A DNA stretch of 32,236 nt from Eubacteriales bacterium (GCA_028695145.1 JAQVJP010000018.1:1-32236); one strand, 5' to 3'. Shown: positions 1 to 8,466, counted from the stretch's first letter. Translations and numbers: made by a program. The notes: generated by a model not told the origin, from the letters alone.

Positions 1-83
1 CTCAGAGCTACTTTCAAAATGTCTTCAAGAAATTTGAGGGCTGTACGCCGCGTGAATATCGGCAACGAACGCAGAAATCATGA
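1..83 (+). CDS. AraC-family transcriptional regulator, C-terminal end only
   Basis: The gene enters from the left edge in frame 3 and stops with TGA at 81-83. The 26 visible residues read SYFQNVFKKFEGCTPREYRQ and then a short basic tail. This is the recognition-helix end and closing signature (YFxxxFKKxxGxTPxxYR) of AraC/XylS DNA-binding domains. Only the end of the second helix-turn-helix is present, so ligand and targets cannot be inferred. It converges on the hydrolase gene at 142-840 with a 58-bp gap that shows no obvious terminator. Confidence 0.85.
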   Translation, partial: QSYFQNVFKKFEGCTPREYRQRTQKS

Positions 84-141
84 AGTGATATTACATGCCT
101 TCGACGAGGAGTTTATGAATTAGAACCAACAATTGATTCTA

Positions 142-840
142 CTAAACGAGATTTTCTCTCAGCCAATTCCTGTATATCAACATATCATTGTCAGTATGAA
201 AATAATGTTCTGAGTTGTTAGACACTATCAACTCGCATGAGTGTTTTTCAGAGAAGTGTTTTACTGTTTCATATTCACATATATTATCGTGTCGTCCATA
301 TAGAATTGAAGTAGGCACATCCCATTTTGTTATCGGGTTATTGATGACATATTGATAATAATCCCAGTAGAGTGTTTGCCCGATCGGTGTAGGAATTGAA
401 CCTTGAGTCTGTAAATCATCCGGACTAATAGAAAACCATTCCATCATATTGTGGATTAATCTCTCCATGTTTAATACCGGTGAAAGAAACATACTTTGCT
501 TAATTGGCTTGTTTGCGTATGCTGATAAACTGAAGTAAGCACCCATGCTGTTTGCGCATAAACGAATATTGTCTGCATTATCCTGTGCATAAGAGTAAAT
601 TATATTCAAATCATGTTTACATTCTTCAATTTTACATAATGTTGGTTCATCTTTTCTGTCGCCATGCTCCGGAAGATCAAAACTCAGCACTTGAATCCCA
701 AATTTTGATGCTTCTTCTGATAGAATTCTAATAGGTACATCATCTTTTGATGACATACTTCCATGTACTGCGATAATCAAATCATTACTGTTCTCACCCC
801 AGATGACTGCTGGTATTCCTTCGATAGATAAATATTGCAT
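142..840 (-). CDS. alpha/beta hydrolase (serine esterase/lipase-like fold)
   Basis: The 232-residue cytoplasmic protein has an alpha/beta-hydrolase layout. An oxyanion-hole HG lies at residues 26-27 (IIAVHGSM), the nucleophile elbow is ANSMG at 96-100 (Ser98), the acid is probably Asp185 in YGRHDN, and the base is His212 in SEHYFH. The elbow has Ala at the first position where GxSxG has Gly, which is tolerated in many family members. It starts at ATG 840 with a TAAGGAGT-type Shine-Dalgarno, 12 bp after the stop of the TetR gene, so the two are probably one operon. The divergent neighbours are two SDR-fold oxidoreductases, which suggests joint processing of a small, perhaps hydrophobic, ester or ketone. 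The substrate is unknown. Confidence 0.8.
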   Translation of the reverse strand: MQYLSIEGIPAVIWGENSNDLIIAVHGSMSSKDDVPIRILSEEASKFGIQVLSFDLPEHGDRKDEPTLCKIEECKHDLNIIYSYAQDNADNIRLCANSMGAYFSLSAYANKPIKQSMFLSPVLNMERLIHNMMEWFSISPDDLQTQGSIPTPIGQTLYWDYYQYVINNPITKWDVPTSILYGRHDNICEYETVKHFSEKHSCELIVSNNSEHYFHTDNDMLIYRNWLRENLV

Positions 841-852
841 AATAACTCCTTG

Positions 853-1407
853 TCACAAATTACTTATAGCCTGGTCGGATAATTGAAAAATAAGTTTGGC
901 CATATCCTGCGTCGAAATATTAAAATCTGATTCTATCCATTTTTTAATAACACTAAGATTACCCATCAAGAGATACTCGTACACATATGATAAGCGTGGC
1001 TCATCGCATTGAATTTGTAAATTTTTTGCCAGACTATTCATCGTTAAGCTGACAAAAGCTGTTTGAAATCTAACGCTATCCTGACAGCAGAGAAGTGTGC
1101 GAAACATTTCCACGTTATCCACAATGTATTTCAACATCGATTCGAGGTAAGGTAGAGTTCCATAGTCGGAATCCAGTTTCTCGAGATGCTCGCGTACATG
1201 TGATAGCAATTCTTCTTCGATATCCTCAAGTAGAGATAACTGATCACTGTAGTAGAGGTAAAATGTCGAACGATTAACATCGGCGTTATCGCACAACTCT
1301 CTAATAGTAATTTTATTCAGTGGCTTGTTGCGCATCAGCTCGATCAGGCTTGCTTTTAACAGTGTTTTCGTCATCTTTATCCTGCGGTTTTCATTAATGC
1401 TCATCAT
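853..1407 (-). CDS. TetR/AcrR-family transcriptional regulator
   Basis: The 184-residue protein has a TetR-type helix-turn-helix at residues 12-55. The stretch KITIRELCDNADVNRSTFYL is the typical helix 2-turn-helix 3 of the family, followed by YYxDxxxLLxxIE. The rest is an all-helical ligand and dimer domain of the short Firmicute type (TetR_C_33-like). GGAG sits 4 bases before the ATG at 1407; the next codon is also ATG. It is divergent from the SDR genes, and the gap holds two mirrored probable operators, so it probably represses itself and the SDR genes until an inducer binds. The inducer may be the substrate of the hydrolase and SDR enzymes (inference). Confidence 0.88.
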   Translation of the reverse strand: MMSINENRRIKMTKTLLKASLIELMRNKPLNKITIRELCDNADVNRSTFYLYYSDQLSLLEDIEEELLSHVREHLEKLDSDYGTLPYLESMLKYIVDNVEMFRTLLCCQDSVRFQTAFVSLTMNSLAKNLQIQCDEPRLSYVYEYLLMGNLSVIKKWIESDFNISTQDMAKLIFQLSDQAISNL

Positions 1408-1452
1408 ATATCTCCGATCTGATAGAAATGGTTTGTTCTGCTGTTAAAACAA

Positions 1453-1554
1453 CAATACTGGCAGAAGTGTCTATCTCAGAGCGTATTATAAACAACTGAT
1501 GGTTGTAAAAAAGACACTGTGTCAGTATTGTAGAACTATGACGAGAAAACGTCA
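1453..1554. promoter_or_regulatory. Divergent promoter region with mirrored TetR-type operators
   Basis: CAATACTG-N5-AGTGTCT at 1453-1472 recurs in opposite orientation as AGACACT-N4-CAGTATTG at 1512-1530, so 15 positions in two blocks are repeated as a mirror image. The right copy also contains the perfect palindrome GACACTGTGTC (1513-1523). That palindrome lies inside the 17-bp spacer of a plausible rightward promoter, TTGTAA (1503-1508) and TATTGT (1526-1531), where a TetR dimer would block RNA polymerase. A leftward -10, TATAAT on the minus strand at 1485-1490, fits tetR. Another inverted repeat, TGACG-N6-CGTCA (1539-1554), lies just after the rightward -10. Assignment to the adjacent TetR protein is inference from position. 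Confidence 0.6.
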
Positions 1555-1599
1555 ATATTTCGGAAATATGTCAAGATGATTGATGAAAGGATTCAGAAT

Positions 1600-2613
1600 A
1601 TGAAAATATTTATGATCGGTGGAACCGGTTTGCTTGGTAGCGAGGCAGCCGCAGAGTTGATTCGCAGAGGACATCAGGTACGGACGATCGCACTACCACC
1701 AATTCCACAAGACGCTGTTTTGCCAAATGAGATGGAGGTTGAGCTTGGAAATTTTATGGACATGAGTGATGAGCAGTTAAAACATCATTTTGATGGTTGT
1801 GAAGGCTTCGTTTTTGCTGCCGGTGTCGACGAGCGTGTAGAAGGAGCGCCACCAATCTACGATTTGTTCAAGAAATTTAATATCACTGCACTTGAGCGTC
1901 TTCTGAGGATAGCAAAATCATGTGGAGTTCGACATACAGTAATTTGCGGATCATACTTCTCATATTTCGCTAAAACAAGACCTGAACTGGAGCTTACAAA
2001 ATGGCATCCGTATATTCGCAGCCGAATTGATCAGGAAAACATGGCTATGAGTCATGCTGATGATGATTTTAATGTTGCCGTATTGGAGCTGCCTTATATT
2101 TTTGGTACACAGCCTGGACGCAAACCGGTTTGGGTGTTTCTGGTAGAAATGATTCGCAAAATGCGAGGAGTAACCATGTTTCCTGCCGGTGGCACAACTA
2201 TGGTAACGGTCAGGCAGGTAGGGCAGGCTATTGCCGGCGCACTTGAGAAGACAAAAGGTGGCAGATGTTGGCCAATAGGTTATTACAATATGACCTGGAA
2301 AGAGTTTCTTGCGGTAGTTCATAGACATATGGGAATTGACGGGCGTAGAGTACTGACTATTCCTAAATGGATGTTTGCCATGAGTGGAAAAAGCATAATG
2401 AAAAGGCATGAACGTGAAGGAACAGAAGGTGGACTGCATATGGTCAAATTCGCTGATTTACAATGTTCAAATCAATTTATCGATAAGAAAATCGGTTGTG
2501 ATCTTCTTGATGTCCAGCCAGATAATATCGATACTGCTATCGGCGATTCAATAAGGCTGTGTCTTGATGTACTCGATGGCAAATCACAAGTCATCGAAAT
2601 GAAAGGTGAATAA
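1600..2613 (+). CDS. NAD(P)-dependent epimerase/dehydratase-like (atypical SDR) protein
   Basis: The 337-residue Rossmann protein has the extended/atypical SDR nucleotide motif GGTGLLG at residues 7-13. The start is set at ATG 1600 because AAAGG lies 9 bases upstream. An in-frame ATG at 1576 has no Shine-Dalgarno and would add 8 residues ahead of the beta-strand. The usual YxxxK catalytic pair aligns with YIRSR (Tyr138, Arg142), so the lysine may be replaced. It is the first gene of a two-gene operon, 15 bp before the next start. It probably reduces, dehydrates or isomerises a small molecule with the neighbouring SDR and hydrolase; no substrate is apparent. Confidence 0.78.
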   Translation: MKIFMIGGTGLLGSEAAAELIRRGHQVRTIALPPIPQDAVLPNEMEVELGNFMDMSDEQLKHHFDGCEGFVFAAGVDERVEGAPPIYDLFKKFNITALERLLRIAKSCGVRHTVICGSYFSYFAKTRPELELTKWHPYIRSRIDQENMAMSHADDDFNVAVLELPYIFGTQPGRKPVWVFLVEMIRKMRGVTMFPAGGTTMVTVRQVGQAIAGALEKTKGGRCWPIGYYNMTWKEFLAVVHRHMGIDGRRVLTIPKWMFAMSGKSIMKRHEREGTEGGLHMVKFADLQCSNQFIDKKIGCDLLDVQPDNIDTAIGDSIRLCLDVLDGKSQVIEMKGE

Positions 2614-2628
2614 TAAAAGGTGTCGCAC

Positions 2629-4197
2629 ATGATTGATAATGATAACATCAATACAACCGCAAAAAAACAGAGAATATTTCTAACAGGAGCAACTGGTACC
2701 ATGGGATTCCTTGGTATGGTCGAATTATTAAAAGATGCTTCTGAAATTGAACTTGTAGTGCTTGTTCGGCCATCAGATAAGAACAAAAAAATGCTTGAAC
2801 CATATACAACAAACGGTTGTCTCGAAATTGTTTGGGGCGATCTTGTTGACTATAAAACAACTCGTCGTTGTGTTCAGGACGCTGATATAGTACTTCATGT
2901 CGGCGCTTTTGTTTCGCCGCAGGCTGACTATTACCCGGATCAGGCTATGAGAATAAACTTCGGTTCAACGGTCAATATTATCTCAGCTATTCGCGAACTT
3001 GGTCAGGAACAGACAACAAAATTTGTTTATATCGGTACGGTGGCTGAGACCGGTGATCGCATGCCGCCTATTCATTGGGGCAGGGTGGGCGATCCGATCA
3101 AACCAAGTGTATACGATTATTATGCAGTCTCCAAAATCGCGGCGGAACGCTATGCTATTGAGTCAGAATTACCTTATTGGGTTAGTCTCCGGCAGACTGG
3201 CATCATCGGTCCGGCAATGGCTCGTATTGAAGACGCTATCATGTTCCATAATTGTCTGGACAATGTGCTTGAGTATGTATCTGATCGTGATTCGGCAATA
3301 CTGCTACGTAATCTTTGTGCTCGTGAGCGTCGTGGTGAGCTCGGAAGTGAGTTCTGGGGACATATTTTCAATATCGGCGGTGGTGAGAGCTGTCGTGTCA
3401 GTGCATATGAGATGTATTGCAGTATGTTCGGTGCTATAGGGCTTAAAAATCTTGAGCATATTGCTGACACAAAATGGTATGCTACTCGTAATTTCCACGG
3501 ACAATATTATCTCGATTCCGATAAACTTAATGACATTCTTGATTTCCGCCACGACAGTATGCAATATTTCTATGATTCCTATCTTAAAAATCTTGGTAGA
3601 CTGGCACCTGCTGCACGTTTCCTGACAAAATTCCCAGGTGGTCAGAAGTTTATGGGCAATATAATCAAGAAACGTTTCCTAAAACTCGCGAAAACCGAGC
3701 ATGGAACCGTCAACTTCATTGAAAACAATATGGAAGAACATATTGCCGCATATTGGGGATCCCGCGAAGCCTGGCAAAAGATCGAAGCTTTTGACCAGTT
3801 TGAAAAGAATCATTTTAAAGACTGGAATCAAGTAGTTCATATTGATCGCGGCTATGACGAGAGCAAACCGGAAGAACAACTAAATCTTGATGATATCAGC
3901 AACGCAGCCAATTTCAGAGGTGGTAAATGCCTTTCAGAAAAAATGATCACCGGCAATTGGACTCAGAAACTTAAGTTCCAATGCGCTTTTGGTCATGACT
4001 TCGAAGCCAGCCCGCGACTCGTTCTTGAAGGAGGTCACTGGTGCCCCATTTGCGAACGTGAGAGCTGGAATTACTACGAACGAGCCAAACGTGATCCATT
4101 CTTCGCACAAGTATGGAACCCGCTCCACGATAAAAACGAAAAACCATACAAATATCCCAAAATAGTGTCTGAGCTTGATGTAAAAATCGAGAGGTGA
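2629..4197 (+). CDS. NAD(P)-dependent epimerase/dehydratase fused to a C-terminal zinc-ribbon-like module
   Basis: The protein has 522 residues from ATG 2629, which has AAAGG 8 bases upstream; an in-frame GTG at 2620 is a poorer start. The N-terminal extended SDR carries GATGTMG (20-26), a catalytic YxxxK (Tyr165-Lys169, YAVSK) and a substrate loop to about 330. Residues 330-425 are helical and not recognised. From about 445 a compact module reads Cys452-x3-His456 ... Cys472-x2-Cys475, with GHDFEASPRLVLEGGHWCPIC. This resembles the treble-clef/zinc-ribbon repeats of the DUF4379 type, which often bind nucleic acid. The usual length of such SDRs is 300-350, so the tail is a true addition. The final 50 residues are aromatic and charged. 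Function of the fusion is unknown. Confidence 0.75.
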   Translation: MIDNDNINTTAKKQRIFLTGATGTMGFLGMVELLKDASEIELVVLVRPSDKNKKMLEPYTTNGCLEIVWGDLVDYKTTRRCVQDADIVLHVGAFVSPQADYYPDQAMRINFGSTVNIISAIRELGQEQTTKFVYIGTVAETGDRMPPIHWGRVGDPIKPSVYDYYAVSKIAAERYAIESELPYWVSLRQTGIIGPAMARIEDAIMFHNCLDNVLEYVSDRDSAILLRNLCARERRGELGSEFWGHIFNIGGGESCRVSAYEMYCSMFGAIGLKNLEHIADTKWYATRNFHGQYYLDSDKLNDILDFRHDSMQYFYDSYLKNLGRLAPAARFLTKFPGGQKFMGNIIKKRFLKLAKTEHGTVNFIENNMEEHIAAYWGSREAWQKIEAFDQFEKNHFKDWNQVVHIDRGYDESKPEEQLNLDDISNAANFRGGKCLSEKMITGNWTQKLKFQCAFGHDFEASPRLVLEGGHWCPICERESWNYYERAKRDPFFAQVWNPLHDKNEKPYKYPKIVSELDVKIER

Positions 4198-4206
4198 AGG
4201 GATAGC

Positions 4207-5439
4207 TCATTGTTTATTGTTTCGGCGGTATTCTCCAGGCGTTATGCCGGTATACCGCCGAAATATATTTTGGAAGTAGTTTTGACTTGAAAATGATAAA
4301 CGATCTGAAACATCGGTTAAAGAGAGATCGCTATACTGAAGAAGTTTTTTTGCTTCTTCAATTTTCCTTTTTGTAATATATTCTGTGACCGTCATTTTAA
4401 TCTCTTTTGAAAAAATTCTGGAATAATAAGTTTTAGTCATATTTACATACGACGCAAGCTCTTGCAATGATAATTTCTTACAGATGTTATTTTGTATATA
4501 AATCAATGATTGGCGTATTGCGGGTAAAACATTAGATGGAATCCTTGCGTCTCTTACTTGGATGGCATACTCAAGAGAAATATCGTACGTTAGACTTAGA
4601 ATCTCATCAATTGAGTTTAGTTTATCAAGATATGCGATGTACAAATCAAGAGTATGTTGAACATGGTGAAATTCTAACCCTGCTTTGGCTGCTGCTCTTG
4701 AGGCTACTGCCATGAAGGAAATGGTTGTGTAACGCGCGTTTTTCATGCTATCCTTCAAAATTCCGGTATGTATTGTAAATACCTGTTGTCTGACAAAATT
4801 ACGAAGTCCTTCAGGATCGCCTGCTTCGATCAACGACATAATGGTATTCTCATTTTTCTTCGCTTCATTTAATTTTAAGTTCTCTTGATCATTATTAACG
4901 GAGAATTCTCTGTCAGTGGATATAGTCTTGAAATTTGCTTTTATATTAAATGAGGTGAAGTTATCTTTGCCGAAGCCGTAGTGAATGATTTCAGTTGGGT
5001 GTGTTGATTCTTTATTACTGAATAATTTGAAAACATCTGCTGCGCATTGGTAAGCTACTGGCTCAGATAAACAAGGTAATGTACTGAAAAAATTAAAAAA
5101 ATCTGAGTGCATTTTTGAAGGGATTCTGAGGAAGTCGGTATAATAGTAAAGGTTCTCGCTGTTGTTAATATCAAATCTCACTCTAAGATAGGGACCAAAA
5201 ACACAAAACGCATCGAGTTTCTCCAAGTATACAGTAATAATACCCATTGTAAGATTTTGAAAATAGAGAACCTTGTCTTTCTTAATAAGTGAATTATCTG
5301 ACAAAAAGTTATGGATAATTCTTCTGGCGAAATGAGAGTTTGAGTATTCAGCTGATATTACTCCCTCGCTGATGTAATAGGAGGATAACTTATAGTTTGT
5401 CCAAATTATTTGTAATAAGCACTCAATGTTATCTTCCAT
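4207..5439 (-). CDS. AraC-family transcriptional regulator of the adjacent rhamnosidase
   Basis: The 410-residue protein carries an AraC/XylS DNA-binding domain at about 308-408. Two helix-turn-helix units are visible, LSLQELASYVNMTKTYYSRI and LSLTDVSDRLSFSSQNYFQN, closed by FRRYTGITPGEYRR. The roughly 300-residue N-terminal part has no obvious membrane segment. Its MSLIEAGDPEGL... region resembles the sensory part of streptococcal YSIRK-targeted and related clostridial regulators (from memory, moderate certainty). GGGAGG lies 5 bases before the ATG. It is divergent from the GH78 gene with a 157-bp gap holding a 13-bp direct repeat, so it probably activates that gene in response to a rhamnose-containing sugar. 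Its codons look more AT-rich than those of the genes after 14 kb. Confidence 0.88.
   Translation of the reverse strand: MEDNIECLLQIIWTNYKLSSYYISEGVISAEYSNSHFARRIIHNFLSDNSLIKKDKVLYFQNLTMGIITVYLEKLDAFCVFGPYLRVRFDINNSENLYYYTDFLRIPSKMHSDFFNFFSTLPCLSEPVAYQCAADVFKLFSNKESTHPTEIIHYGFGKDNFTSFNIKANFKTISTDREFSVNNDQENLKLNEAKKNENTIMSLIEAGDPEGLRNFVRQQVFTIHTGILKDSMKNARYTTISFMAVASRAAAKAGLEFHHVQHTLDLYIAYLDKLNSIDEILSLTYDISLEYAIQVRDARIPSNVLPAIRQSLIYIQNNICKKLSLQELASYVNMTKTYYSRIFSKEIKMTVTEYITKRKIEEAKKLLQYSDLSLTDVSDRLSFSSQNYFQNIFRRYTGITPGEYRRNNKQ
4220..4270 (+). terminator. Probable terminator of the SDR operon, inside the 3' coding end of the facing araC gene
   Basis: TTTCGGCGGTAT (4220-4231) and ATACCGCCGAAA (4252-4263) are a perfect 12-bp inverted repeat. 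The 20-base loop can form a smaller GGC/GCC stem. On the plus strand the stem is followed by TATATTTT, as in an imperfect U-tract, and it lies 23 bases past the stop of the SDR fusion gene. On the minus strand the same bases encode FRRY and YRRN at the end of the AraC protein. The reverse direction lacks a T-run, so it would work for the SDR operon only. Confidence 0.5.
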
Positions 5440-5493
5440 GTATCCTCCCTAACTCTGAAGCAATTTAATCTTCAAAAAAGCATTAGAAATATT

Positions 5494-5526
5494 AGTGCAA
5501 ATAATTATAACACAGTGCAAATAATT
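5494..5526. promoter_or_regulatory. Direct-repeat AraC-type operator upstream of the rhamnosidase
   Basis: AGTGCAAATAATT occurs twice, at 5494-5506 and 5514-5526, exactly 20 bp apart or about two helical turns. This is the geometry of paired half-sites bound by AraC/XylS dimers. The second copy continues into an inverted repeat, TGCAA-N4-TTGCA (5516-5529). The repeats lie 70-103 bp before the GH78 start, upstream of a weak -10-like TATTAA at 5560-5565, consistent with activation. Binding by the adjacent regulator is inference. Confidence 0.6.
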
Positions 5527-5596
5527 GCAACAATACCATTGGTTTTAAAGCTAAACTTGTATTAATCTTAATACTAATACTAAGGAGAGCAATTAT

Positions 5597-8365
5597 ATGA
5601 AAATCACAAATGTTTCCTGTGAGACTATGCAAGCTCCTCTGGCTGTAACCGTTATGAACCCAACTTTTTCCTGGCAGATAGAATCCGAAAAACAAAACAT
5701 ACACCAGAAGAGCTGGCAGATATTAGTTACTGACGATATTGGTCATGTAATGTGGGACAGTGGGATACGTGTAAGTTCAGAGACTACGGGGATAGTTTAT
5801 GAAGGTACTGGGTTGAAATCATGTTCAAGATATTTTTTCACGATAAAATCTATCTCGCAAAACGGAGATACAGCCATAAGTGAAAACAATGTTTTTGAAA
5901 CAGCCTTTTTTAGTTCGTCTGAGTGGCAAGCTAAATGGATTGAACCAGACCCTCTACCACAGCTTGAACCAAATCCCCTAATACAAGCTCAGCAAGAATG
6001 GCAGTCTACAATGTCTGCTATTATGCGTGGTGAGCAGGTAGAAATGCGCATGGAAGGAGATATTCTTGAATCGCTGCCGCTTGAGCCGTACGATCCGGCA
6101 GTGAGAATGAGACGAGAATTCTCTTGTGATCAAACCATACGCAAAGCCAGACTATTTGTCACCTCACATGGGATTTATGATGTAAAAATAAATGGCAGAG
6201 CGGTTTCTGACACATTGTTAAATCCTGGCTTCACAACATATGAGAAACGCCTGAAGTACCAGGTTTATGACGTGGATCAACTGATTGGCCAAGATAATGT
6301 CATAGCGGTAACGATAGCAGATGGTTGGTATAAAGGTAAAATCGCTTTGGGAAGAGGCTGCGAATATGGCGAAATTCCCGGCCTATTACTACAATTGGAA
6401 ATTACGTACGAAAACGGTGATAAGTTTGTTATCTGTAGTGATGAGCTATGGAAATGGACGTATGACGGGCCTATCAGATACGCAGATCTATTTCTTGGGG
6501 AATTTTACGACGCGCGATTGGATAATGGCGACCCATCTACCTCAAGTTATGATGCATCTGCTTGGAAGCCTGTAAATGTAAAAAAAGATCCGGACGATAC
6601 AATAGAAGCTCAAAATCATCCTTCTGTAAGAGTTTTCACGGAAATTCCTGCTCAAAAAGTTTGGCAGGCGCCCAATGGTGACACTTTGGTTGATTTTGGA
6701 CAGAATCTTGCGGGAGTAATTCGGGTAAACATTCGTGAAGTAGAAGGAGAAGTCATTACCTTCGAACATGGTGAAACCTTGGATAAGGATGGTAATTATT
6801 TCTATATCTTCGCTGGAACCAATAAGGAGCAGAAAGATACCTATATATGTGGTTCTGAAGTTGAGGAAGTATTTCAGCCCAGATTTACATATCATGGCTT
6901 CCGTTATGTTCGCGTCAGAGGAGGCAGCAATTGGAGACCTGAACAATTTGTCGCGCTTGCGATAAGCACCGATAACCCAATTACGGGAACTTTTGCCAGT
7001 TCTGATGTTAGCTTAAACCAGCTGCAAAGTAATATTTATTGGAGTCAGAGATCAAATAATATTACTATACCAACTGATTGTCCAACACGTGAAAAGGCTG
7101 GCTGGACTGGCGATGTTGTCGTTTATGGCGCGACGGCGCTTTTTAACCAGGATATGATCGCTTTTTATAAGGATTGGTTGAAGAGTATTCGTGCTGAACA
7201 GATGGATAATGGACACATACTTGGGACTGTACCACAGATAAAAAACTATGTTCAGCAGGCCTACGCTGGCTCGCTTGGTTGGGGTGATGTTATACTAACT
7301 CTCCCGTGGCAACTATATTGCTTATGTGGAGATAAAAAAGTTCTTGAAGAAAACTACGATGCTATGGGTAAATGGTTATCCGCGATGGTGAAGGCTGCTG
7401 ATGAGCTTCCTAACAAGAACAACCAGATAAATCCACAGAGTGTTCTAAATGAAAATATGACAGACCGGCAACTTGACAATCAGCACTATTTAATAAACAC
7501 AGGGTTTCACTTCGGAGACTGGATAATTCCCAGTGTTGTTAATGAGCAAGGGTTCAGTGATGGGCCGGCATCTGCTTTCCTTACTATGAACTATGCCGAT
7601 ACAAGTCTACTTGCATATATATCTGATCTATACGCCGGTATATCTCGCTTGCTTGGGTATAGTGATAACGCGAGCAAATATGAATCATTCTCTCGCAGGG
7701 TACGCGAAGCCTTCGAAGAAGAATATGTGACTGAAGATAACCGGCTGGGCCAAGAAATGCAGGGAAACTATATTCTTGCTTTGAAACATAATATGGTATC
7801 ATCAAGAACAGCCGAGGTGTTCGCGGAACGACTCAATCAACTTATCGAAAAAAATCGGTTCTGTCTGGATACCGGTTTCATGTCAACTCCGCACTTGCTT
7901 GACGTTCTATGTGACTATGGTTATCAGGAAACTGCATGGAAAGTCTTATTTCAGAAGGAATGTCCTTCGTGGTTGTACGAAATTGATAAGGGAGCAACTA
8001 CAATCTGGGAGAATTGGGACGCTATTCGTCCGGATGGAGCTTTAAATAACTGCTCCTTTAACCATTATGCTTTTGGATGTGTAGGTGACTTCATTTATCG
8101 CAGAGTGCTTGGTATACAAAATGATGGTATCGGGTATAATAAAATTCTCTTTGCGCCGGAATATGATTGCCCGCTTAAATCGGCACAAGGAACATATCAG
8201 AGTATAAATGGCAAAATTGAGTTCGAGTGGTGCAAAAACGATGGTAATATTCGCTTTGCAGGCAGGATTCCGGCTAATACATCCGCAGAGCTTCTGCTTC
8301 CGGACGGAAGCAGAGAGTCTCTGGGGAATGGCAAATTCGAAATTTCAATAAAATATAATAAATGA
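5597..8365 (+). CDS. Alpha-L-rhamnosidase, glycoside hydrolase family 78
   Basis: The 922-residue protein has no signal peptide, so it is probably a cytoplasmic enzyme that removes terminal alpha-L-rhamnose from imported glycosides. The order is an N-terminal fibronectin-like sandwich (1-110), the rhamnosidase N domain with VTSHGIYDVKINGR and LNPGFTTYEKR (about 155-330), a concanavalin-like domain, the (alpha/alpha)6 barrel (about 470-830) and a C-terminal sandwich. The barrel entry DCPTREKAGWTGD holds Asp494 and the probable general acid Glu499. TIWENWD holds the probable base Glu805, matching the family's catalytic pair. AAGGAG precedes the ATG. An extra charged segment at about 125-155 lies between the first two domains. 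No transporter gene is adjacent. Confidence 0.93.
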   Translation: MKITNVSCETMQAPLAVTVMNPTFSWQIESEKQNIHQKSWQILVTDDIGHVMWDSGIRVSSETTGIVYEGTGLKSCSRYFFTIKSISQNGDTAISENNVFETAFFSSSEWQAKWIEPDPLPQLEPNPLIQAQQEWQSTMSAIMRGEQVEMRMEGDILESLPLEPYDPAVRMRREFSCDQTIRKARLFVTSHGIYDVKINGRAVSDTLLNPGFTTYEKRLKYQVYDVDQLIGQDNVIAVTIADGWYKGKIALGRGCEYGEIPGLLLQLEITYENGDKFVICSDELWKWTYDGPIRYADLFLGEFYDARLDNGDPSTSSYDASAWKPVNVKKDPDDTIEAQNHPSVRVFTEIPAQKVWQAPNGDTLVDFGQNLAGVIRVNIREVEGEVITFEHGETLDKDGNYFYIFAGTNKEQKDTYICGSEVEEVFQPRFTYHGFRYVRVRGGSNWRPEQFVALAISTDNPITGTFASSDVSLNQLQSNIYWSQRSNNITIPTDCPTREKAGWTGDVVVYGATALFNQDMIAFYKDWLKSIRAEQMDNGHILGTVPQIKNYVQQAYAGSLGWGDVILTLPWQLYCLCGDKKVLEENYDAMGKWLSAMVKAADELPNKNNQINPQSVLNENMTDRQLDNQHYLINTGFHFGDWIIPSVVNEQGFSDGPASAFLTMNYADTSLLAYISDLYAGISRLLGYSDNASKYESFSRRVREAFEEEYVTEDNRLGQEMQGNYILALKHNMVSSRTAEVFAERLNQLIEKNRFCLDTGFMSTPHLLDVLCDYGYQETAWKVLFQKECPSWLYEIDKGATTIWENWDAIRPDGALNNCSFNHYAFGCVGDFIYRRVLGIQNDGIGYNKILFAPEYDCPLKSAQGTYQSINGKIEFEWCKNDGNIRFAGRIPANTSAELLLPDGSRESLGNGKFEISIKYNK

Positions 8366-8384
8366 TTCTTCGCCCTGTAGCGAT

Positions 8385-8420
8385 AAAGGCCTGTGATCAC
8401 ATGATCACAGGCCTTTGTGG
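8385..8420. terminator. Perfect palindromic hairpin between convergent genes, probable bidirectional terminator
   Basis: A 15-bp perfect inverted repeat (8385-8399 with 8402-8416; arms AAAGGCCTGTGATCA and TGATCACAGGCCTTT) is separated by only two bases, so the folded loop would take in a few inner pairs. It lies 20 bp after the rhamnosidase stop and 51 bp before the L25 stop, where both transcripts should end. The A3/T3 ends give short U-tracts in both directions. The T-run is weak, so termination may be less efficient than at 16644-16686. Confidence 0.6.
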
Positions 8421-8466
8421 TTTAAGGAGTTGTTTCGTAAATATAATTCGCGCTGATACTAAACGA

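Noticed and set aside
1960..2439. Long reverse-strand open frames inside the SDR genes (also inside GH2, glnS and others)
   Set aside because: They lack Shine-Dalgarno sequences and family motifs, and lie opposite well-conserved coding sequence.
8391..8410. TGTGA...TCACA at 8392-8409 as a second CRP-type operator
   Set aside because: The half-sites are 8 bp apart rather than 6, and it sits between two 3' ends, where a terminator explains it better.
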